A model generated the notes under the pieces. The model searched no databases, was not told the origin of the DNA, and worked only from the letters and a program-made list of their open reading frames with translations. From Ilyonectria destructans (taxonomy: Eukaryota; Ascomycota; Sordariomycetes; Hypocreales; Nectriaceae), in the NCBI GenBank assembly GCA_020740775.1, contig JAHEWK010000005.1:1674001-1738000 (forward strand): a stretch of 64,000 nt of DNA, given 5' to 3'. The position numbers were made by a program, and so were the translations under genes. The first letter of the stretch is position 1, and every line of letters begins with the position of its first letter. This document shows, in pieces, positions 57,162-64,000 of the stretch.

Positions 57162-59278
57162 TTAAGCAAGCAGGGCCAAGACGATAGGGAGGGCGATCAT
57201 GAAGCTACCGCGCACGATATTGCCACTGCTAGCCTCTGGGACTGTAGTCGGGACTGGGGCAGTGGATGGAGTTGAGACCACGCCGGGAATGGCAGACGGA
57301 GTTGAATAAATAACAGGGATAGTGAAAGAGCCGGTGGGTTCTGGAGCGCCGGGAATCGGCTTGCTGGTCGAGACAGTGCCATTATAGGCGGGGAAAGGAG
57401 CCGACTTGGTGGAAACGGGTACGGTCTGAATACCAGTAGGGGCTTCAGGGACAGAGTACTCGTAGCCGGGAGTGTTAGAACTAGAAACCTCAGGGACCAA
57501 AGTAGTGGAAGCCACGGAGGTAATAGTTTGCAGACCGGAAGTAGCGCAAGAAGTAGCGGGGCTCTGAGTAATCTCCTCAGTCGCAGGGCAGATGGTGGTT
57601 CGGTCGACGATGGTGACAGTAGGCGCTGGGGGAGGCGAGTTGGTCGGCGCATGGAAGGTCTTAGTACTGCGCTCGCTGCACGGCACGATAGTGACAAGAG
57701 TATCGGTGACGGTTGTGACGGACACAGGGGTCGAAGTCGACTGCGAGGCTGGTGCTGACTCGGAGACGGCGCCGCTTGAAGCAGCGGGGCAGATGTAGGT
57801 GCTAGAAACAACGGTGGATGTGATGACCTTCTGTGTGTAGCGAGCGGGGCAGTTCACAACAGAAGCGGCACAGCTGGTGATGGTGTAGACGTGGGTGGAC
57901 GTGACGGTGCTCGTGACGTCGCTGCCATAATACCCAACAGCGCTTGAGTTGCCGTGGACCGCAGCAGGGGTGGTGATGGGTTGGAGTGTGGTTGCAGCCA
58001 TAGCGTCAGAGGCAGCCGGGGTGGTGGTGATCGAGCCATCGCCAGAGACTTTTGGGATAGCAGCAACGGGCGTTGAACCAGAGGCAGTAGGGACAGCATC
58101 CTCGGAGTCGGAGGCGGAACCGGAGGCGATAGAGACAGTAGCATCAGAGGCGGAGTCGGAGGCTGAACCGGAGGCAGTAGGATCAGCATCAGCAGAGGCG
58201 GAACCGGTGGTGGTAGAGACGCTGGTGACCGACACAGTAGCGGTATCAGGACGATCGAACCTTTCGAGGAAAATGCCAGGGGCACCACGGTCGGGGAGAC
58301 AGAGTTCGACGTTGACGGCAGCACCAAGAGTGATTGTCAAGCTAGGAGCCAGGCTCAGGTCGAGAATATCTCCAATCTCCACGTTCAACTCGACGGCAAG
58401 GCCTAGAGTGAGGGCAATGACCTCGGAAACGGAGACAACGCAGTCGTCAGTGTTGATGAGGACGGCAGTGTAGTCAAACAGGCTAACCCAAATGGCGATC
58501 TTAGCACCAGCCTCGATCTCAAGGACAGGGATATCAAGGTCAGCTTTGAGGTCAATCTCGGTTCGCAGGCGGAGTCCAAGTTGCAAGGCAACCTCAGCAG
58601 ACAGGTCAACATCAGCGCCAATACCAAGAGGCAGAGCCTTGGCAACAAGTCCAGTCAGAGATACATCAACAATATCCTTGGTCAGAAGAGAGATGTCGAC
58701 GTAGGCGTCTGCGCCAAAGGAGATGTAGACACCAGCCGAAAGGTCAATGGCCGCATCAACCCCGATGACAAGATCGAGAGCAACAGCAGCGCCGGCTCCA
58801 ACATCGAGGAGTCCAGGAATCATAAGCTCGAGCGCGGGGGAAGCAAACAGCTCGACAGACTCGTGGACAGCAGCTGATGCGGAAATGTCAACCTGAACGA
58901 AAGCTTGGATGCCTCCAAGGCCAACTCGGATCTTGGGCTCGTCCAAGAACTCCTTGAGAAGCTCAAGAGTGACATCTCCAGAGATTTGGGCCTTGGGTAG
59001 GTGCAGTCCGAGAGAAATGGCAGCAGAAGTCTCGGTTTCTGCAGCAGCAATACTATGAGATGTCAGTATGGATTACTCATGCTCGCAGTTTGCTTTGAGA
59101 TATACCCTGCGAAGAGAGTGTGGTCCTCCAAGTCTTGAGCCAAGCTGCAGGTCGCCGGTGCAATGCCGCTAATCTGGTTCTTGAGACCACCAAGACCACC
59201 AAGACCGCCCAGAAGGTGGGGGGAGGCTTGGGCAAAGGCCACAAGCCCTCCCAAAATGGGAAGAGTAGAAGCGCGCAT
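57162..59278 (-). CDS. GPI-anchored Ser/Thr-rich cell-wall protein with amphipathic beta domain (687 aa)
   Basis: Exon 1 is 59278-59106 and exon 2 is 59052-57162; the 53-bp intron has GTATAT, a CTGAC branch and TAG and keeps frame (LFAGIAAAETE). The signal peptide (1-18) is followed by a Gly/Leu-rich patch (LLGGLGGLGGLK). Residues about 60-300 have alternating hydrophobic and Asp/Glu residues (for example AVALDLVIGVDAAIDLSAG) with almost no Lys or Cys, suggesting a regular all-beta or lipid-facing structure. Residues 300-650 are Ser/Thr/Pro/Ala-rich with repeats of SASDS type and TVTSTHVYTITSC-like blocks common in fungal adhesins. The C-terminus (SGNIVRGSFMIALPIVLALL) is a GPI signal. Probable role: wall structure or surface adhesion or hydrophobicity; the N-terminal domain is not one I can name. 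Confidence 0.88.
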
Positions 59279-60314
59279 GTTGTGAATTTCAGTAATGAAT
59301 GGCTGGAGAAACAATGTCTCCAAAGGGTGTAGAGAGTGACTGGAAAGGACTGGTTTGGTAGCTGGAACACAGTTAGAGACGAAGACTATGTTTCAACAGC
59401 AGAGTTGGTCCTATTTCTATAACAAGTCACCCCTATCCTATGGCCTCCAATGTGGTTGTAGATCGGGACGGTAACTGTCAGTTCCTTACTAGGATCAGTG
59501 TAGTAAACCCAATTGATCATCTCGGCATAGCTGCCGATCATCTCATCATAAATGCCGATCGTCATATCAAACCCTTGAAAACACCTGACCGTTGAACCAT
59601 AAGTTTCCCTGGACCGTGACAAATAACAGCCGCTAACGATCTCTCTCGGGGAAAAGGCAATTCCACACGTGCGTAAAGCCGAGGCGGAGGAGAAGATCTC
59701 CCCGCCTCCTGAATGCGTGATGTTTGATGTTTGGCGGCGTTCTGAGCCCGACAGCGATACGCCACTTGAGCGCCGAGGCTCAAGCGTTATGTTTCGTCCA
59801 TCGCAATTCGCGTGTAATTTATTGCAACGCTTGTCAAACTACAGGAAATGTCTCAACCCAAGGTCCCAGGATCCCAATTGTGGTGACTGGCGGCACGGCC
59901 AGTCTCCAATCTATCAGACAAGACTCATAGCATGATGACCTACGCCATGAAGATCAACTCAGGGTATATGATGATCGTTTACGGTGAGATCACGAGGCCA
60001 TACTGTAGTTGCTTCTGGGGCCACTCTCTTCGTTGATTCTGGCACCATTCCGAGAAGATCTACCTGCCGTGTCCATTCTGTCCCTTTCAATTTGCAGCAC
60101 CTCCAGTCTGGTCACTCCAGGGATGTTCAACCAATTAAAGAAGAATAGCTAAGAGGTACATCAACACTGACCCAAATCACGCGGTAGTGGAGGTGACAGG
60201 TCACATCAATTACTGATACTACGGATATCTAAATTAAGAGCTCGTATCTAAACACACCGCAACTGCCGTCGGCACATGTTCCTCTGCGGCAACAAGGCGA
60301 GCCAGGGTTATGTC
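59279..60314. other. promoter of wall-protein gene and intergenic DNA
   Basis: No gene supported. A tandem of GCCGATC-type triplets occurs near 59525-59565 (repeated TGCCGATCaTC). Confidence 0.4.
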
Positions 60315-60597
60315 GGATATCGGATTTCTACGGTTATTGCGACAGTGAAGCTTTCTTCCTTCATCATCGGCGTCCACCGCCGGCCTAGTCTTTGGCTTAG
60401 CTTTTCCTTTGATCGGGTCAATGGCTGGCTACAAACCCAAAAATTCCGAAGCATCCGGAGCCTCCCGGCTGTCCGAGGTCATCCGAGGTCATCCGAGGTC
60501 ATCTTCGTTTATAAGACTAACCCAAAGACCCTCTTTAGATAAGAATAGTAGCAAGAGTTTCTCACACGTATGATTATTTCCATCTGCTAGAGGCAGC
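60315..60597 (+). mobile_element. LTR-like dispersed repeat, copy B
   Basis: Second copy of the repeat at 43468-43771, in the same orientation, with the same TATAAGACTAACCCAAAGACCCT block and terminal CA. It is followed at about 60599 by GGTTATGTGGGG, which could be a decayed copia-type primer-binding site (the half-tRNA-iMet type reads GGTTATCAGAGC). An extra GAGGTCATCC unit is present (three in a row). No pol sequence follows, so it may be a solo or decayed LTR. Confidence 0.65.
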
Positions 60598-62275
60598 AGG
60601 TTATGTGGGGACATTCACGTATTGGAAGTGCTGCGCATTTGTAGGGATGCTATGTATGACAGGTTGGAGATTGTTGAAGCCATGGCCCAATGATTGGGAA
60701 AGTGGCTTGCATCTGTTCATGAGTCGCCACTCGCGTATGGTGGCTCTCGTGAACTTCAAGGAGTCTAGCCATTGGTGCAGTCGCTTCCATTGGGAAAAGG
60801 AGGAAGCGGGCCATGGAGTTAAACACTTGAAATTCAGATTACCTCCTATTTCTCACCCACTCTCCAAGCATGAGCTTATTTCAGAATACCCCCTTTCCCC
60901 ATACACTCAGTAACAGTTCTCCACACCTCTTTTCTATTAACCAAGTCCACCAAGACATATGTTTAGCTCCAATAAATCCACCTCGTCCTGTCTCATCCAA
61001 GCCTCCTAGACAAGTATCCAAGCTCTATCAATATCCGTACGCCTTGCTGCTTTCTTGCTTCGGCAAATCTCTCCCTAAGTAGCATTCCTTATATGATTTG
61101 GCAAAATAAAAAATACAACGTGGGTTTGATGCGATCCCTGTGTCTATGGCCGTCTGGTCCCAACCGGGGCCGTGATATACAAATAAGATGCATCGTTTAA
61201 ATTAATTTACATACAATAGTCTTCGTGCCAAGATCTCATCTGCGTTTACATATTCGGTATCAGGGAAGAGTAAAGATTGGGAGAGAACATTCAAATTCTT
61301 CAGTCAAAAAGTGTAAACATAGGCTTTTATAGATGTTCGGATAGCGTTATGCCATGCGAATCTCGACGCAACTTATCACCGCTTTTGTGGGCAACCGATC
61401 CCGAGCTACTCACCCAGTTTTCACCCAGCGCTAAGTGACTTTTTGAATCCACTAAGATACACTGAACCATAGTGCGCACCCCAACTGAGTCGAGGGGTTG
61501 CGAGGCGGATTTAAGTATCTAATAAAGTAGATCTAAGTGGGGTATCAGCCGTTCTGAACTCCTGGTATATTCTCTTTCTTCTTATTGGATATATACCCTA
61601 ATAAAAGGGACTGTGATTGCAACTAAGAACCCTCTTCTTAGCCTAAGTAGCAATCTGACACTTCTTCGCTAGAAACTGATTATGAGGCTTTCATACCTAG
61701 TGTTACAGATTTCCCTGGGAAGATCTGTTGGGAAGTTCTTTGGGATATCCCCCGCGTATTATCCAGCGGTGAGCCAGGGAAGTGCGGGGTAAGATACGCT
61801 CAGACCTCCCTGGCATTTCCCGAAGGGCCTATCGGGGGATTTACCTGAAACATGTTGGGCAGAGGAGATTCTAAGATCTTCCAAGAGATTCCCTAGGAAT
61901 TAAATCTGAAGATATTAAATAGAAGGAAAATCCTCAGGCAGTTAGAAAGAGAGACACACCTGTTTCAATCTTATTTTATAATCCTAAAGATCTATCTCTA
62001 AAAGATATTTTATTATTTCTAGAAGGTCAATAAGCTAGACCTAAAAAGTCGGTAACTAGCGTACGGCATCAGGCAGAGACTTTCTCTAAAAGTGAGACTC
62101 TGCTACTTCTACTTGTTCTTTAGTTGTAGAACTGGTTTCTATAACACCTAGGTAGGCTCTTCAAGTCTTAACTCTCGCACTTATTCGTGTTAAACACTCG
62201 CCAGTTTTGCCTTCATCCATTCTCCGCCGGTTCTAATACCTCTTTTCGTTCCCATTGATTCCGTGACATTTCAAG
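60598..62275. other. gene-poor AT-rich intergenic DNA
   Basis: The open frame at 60605-60913 has no motif. The 61.1-62.1 kb part is AT-rich and repeat-relic-like. The last 150 bp are the promoter and leader of the RNase H gene. Confidence 0.45.
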
Positions 62276-63215
62276 ATGGCGCACTATGATTCCGAGAGTG
62301 AAGACCAGCCTCGCACGGTTCTTTCGGTTCTTGGAGACTTCACTATAGTCGACAGCGAACCACGAATGGTCCTTAAGCTTCATGAACTAGCCGAGGTGGC
62401 GCGCCAGTTCGGACCTGGCGGTGTTATGGCCGTTCGTCCCGTGCCAGATCTGCAGTCCGTCGCTCGTGCCAAACGCATCATGGGCAGCGGAGAGTAAGCA
62501 TGGAATACAGACATAATCCATGTCCACCGAGGTACTGATCATAGCTAGCGCCAGCGTCTGGACGGGAACCATGTTCGAAGCCCCAGCCGACATGTCTCCC
62601 ACATTCATGTTTCCAGTCCGCCTCATCAACAACCTCAACAACAACAGGGCCGAACGATTTTGTATACGCCGCAGGTTTGCCCCCGCAGTGACGGATCTGA
62701 AGACAATGGCTGTCTACACGGATGGCGCGTGTGCTTCCAACGGTCTCGCTACGCCGCGTGGTGCCTTTGCCTTTGTCTTCAACCACGCGTCAAATGGCGT
62801 GCATGCACGGGCCCTCGAAAACAAAGGCCCAACCGGTGAGGTGCTAACCCATACGAGCAACAGGGCAGAGCTGCGTGCCGTCATCGCCTTTCTCAAATTC
62901 CGCGTGTGGTGGGGGGAAGGTTGGAAGCGTATCGTCGTCATCAGTGATTCCGAGTATGTGTGCAAGGGGGCCACGACCTGGCTGCGGAACTGGGCCGGCA
63001 ATAACTGGCGGACTGCGGCTGGTAGACCAGCTGCTAATCGCGATCTCTGGGAGGTGCTGTCTGAGTTGCTGGGGACCTATGCTGAAGGCGGATGCGAGAT
63101 TTCCTTCTGGGCGGTCCCGCGCAGTTGCAACACTCGGGCGGATGCTGCTGCGAAAGCCGCTTGCGAACTCGAGAGTCCTGATGATTTTACTCATGTGAAC
63201 GGTATTCTAGTCTAA
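62276..63215 (+). CDS. stand-alone RNase H-fold protein (294 aa)
   Basis: Exon 1 is 62276-62493 and exon 2 is 62549-63215. The 55-bp intron has GTAAGC and an ACTGAT branch, and its CTAG acceptor is the only nearby AG that keeps frame. Residues 1-120 are an N-terminal extension without known domain. The RNase H domain follows with the full catalytic set: Asp131 (VYTDGACASNG), Glu180 (NRAELRAVIAFL), Asp206 (VISDSEYV) and Asp271 (NTRADAAAK). There is no reverse transcriptase or tRNA-synthetase-like part, so it is a cellular-type or domesticated RNase H rather than an obvious retroelement piece. It would cleave RNA in RNA-DNA hybrids. Stand-alone RNase H genes are expanded in ascomycetes. Confidence 0.88.
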
Positions 63216-63454
63216 TAAGATGTTATTGGCCTCGCACTTAGGCAGGCTAGCCAGTTCAAAGAAAAGAGAGCCAACAACTTAGGGAGGGTTCCAGAATTGA
63301 ACATAGGCAGGCATGTGATAGCATCAAAAATGAGGGAGGTATAGAGAAGGGGGAACATGCCCAGTCCATTATATATAAGTGGTCATGTCCTCAGACTTCA
63401 AACCCAGCCAAAAAGAGAAAGCCTCGCTAACGCTCGCAATCGAAATATAGGAAC

Positions 63455-63537
63455 AGCCCGATGCGGGGGTCGAACCCGCAACCTTGAGATCGCGTACTCG
63501 TAAGAGTCTCACGCTCTACCGATTGAGCTAACCGGGC
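63455..63537 (-). tRNA. tRNA-Lys (anticodon CTT), with intron
   Basis: Read on the minus strand from 63537, the acceptor stem GCCCGGT pairs with ATCGGGC near the 3' end (63456 upward). The D arm is AGCTCAATCGGTAGAGC, the anticodon arm is TGAGACTCTTA...ATCTCA, and the T arm GCGGGTTCGACCCCCGC carries a perfect B box. The anticodon is CTT. About 10 nt (CGAGTACGCG) interrupt the loop one base after the anticodon, the standard position (37/38) of eukaryotic nuclear tRNA introns. Confidence 0.95.
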
Positions 63538-64000
63538 GTGGCTCTTGTTTGATGAGGCTCATCGCTCGATAATTGCGTCCTTGAACCTTCTTGGAATAAC
63601 CAGGTATGCCGTACCGGTCTTGGGTCAGTGAAATTGAAGTTTTGGTAGTTTTCACTATTTCTTCTACCCTGCGTGCCTTCTCGAAGAACAAAGGAACGTA
63701 AGCGTAAGGATGGGAGAGTAGGGTTTGAAACAGAAGTGCCGTCTCCTGGCTGTAAGACTTGCACAAGACAAAATCAAAATCTAACCGGTAAAAGAAATTT
63801 CAAAACTGCGGTCGAATTTCTCTTGCAAGGCAGGTATTTCCAACATGCGCAATGCTGGAACGGGACTACTTTGTCCCAGTGTGTCCATCTTTGTAGGTCT
63901 GGTCGCCTAGAGGCATAGCACGGTTTAAACCTCCTGGCCACACTAGCTCAGTATTTCACCGTGGCAGCGCTTCATCTCAGTTGCGACGGTGACCAAGCTC
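63538..64000. other. window end, no gene resolved
   Basis: Upstream flank of the tRNA gene and the window edge. Short open frames at 63509-63918 lack support. Confidence 0.4.

Noticed and set aside
60605..60913. 102-codon frame directly after the LTR-like copy B, considered as a gag remnant.
   Set aside because: No zinc knuckle or gag-like pattern; too short to support.
62520..63215. RNase H gene considered as part of a retrotransposon.
   Set aside because: No reverse transcriptase or integrase nearby, own intron and N-terminal extension, all catalytic residues intact; more like a cellular gene.

Overview
The window is nuclear DNA of a filamentous ascomycete. The evidence is short introns (46-198 bp, GT...AG, with CTAAC/CTGAC-type branch sites), fungal families (Zn(II)2Cys6 regulator, PEX20, fungal L-amino acid oxidase, GPI-anchored Ser/Thr-rich wall protein, TPR-CHAT protein), an intron-bearing tRNA-Lys, TTAGGG-type repeats and AT-rich, transition-rich repeat relics that look like repeat-induced point mutation (RIP). 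Gene content fits Sordariomycetes, plausibly Hypocreales, but the species cannot be named from sequence alone.

Layout. 1-5.2 kb: a repeat-rich margin with two minisatellite-like tandem arrays, a broken SNF2-type helicase relic, AT-rich DNA and one intact Pro/Gly-rich protein gene. 5.2-11 kb: a long GC-rich stretch without convincing genes, holding a 390-bp terminal-inverted-repeat element with a 9-bp target duplication and a telomere-like core. 11-22.2 kb: mostly housekeeping genes, namely a single-pass membrane protein ending in CGCxWW, peroxin PEX20, COPII/nuclear-pore SEC13 (divergent from PEX20), a GPI-anchored sorbosone-dehydrogenase-like propeller, and an unknown F-box-like protein.

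23-39 kb: a run that reads like a nitrogen/amino-acid utilisation neighbourhood. It contains a Zn2Cys6 activator, an 11-exon amino acid/GABA-type permease, a nitrilase-family amidase, a secreted FAD L-amino acid oxidase, an MFS monocarboxylate-type transporter and a cytidine-deaminase-fold protein. Uptake of amino acids, oxidative deamination to keto acids, amide hydrolysis and keto-acid transport make a coherent scheme, though a 4.2-kb gap splits the set and co-regulation is inferred.

39-48.6 kb: a decayed GH43 glycosidase, a secreted carboxylesterase, then gene-poor DNA with an LTR-like repeat, a copia RNase H relic and a 128-bp-arm inverted repeat. 48.6-59.3 kb: surface and accessory genes, namely a secreted protein with twelve 28/29-residue Cys-rich repeats, an intronless TPR-CHAT putative protease (the best candidate for an unusual system), a secreted GDSL/CE16-type esterase and a 687-residue GPI-anchored wall protein. 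59.3-64 kb: a second LTR-like copy, a stand-alone RNase H-domain gene and tRNA-Lys(CTT).

Intron-containing gene models were assembled by hand from splice signals and reading-frame continuity; every exon junction given keeps frame. Functions rest on recognised motifs, not on database searches.
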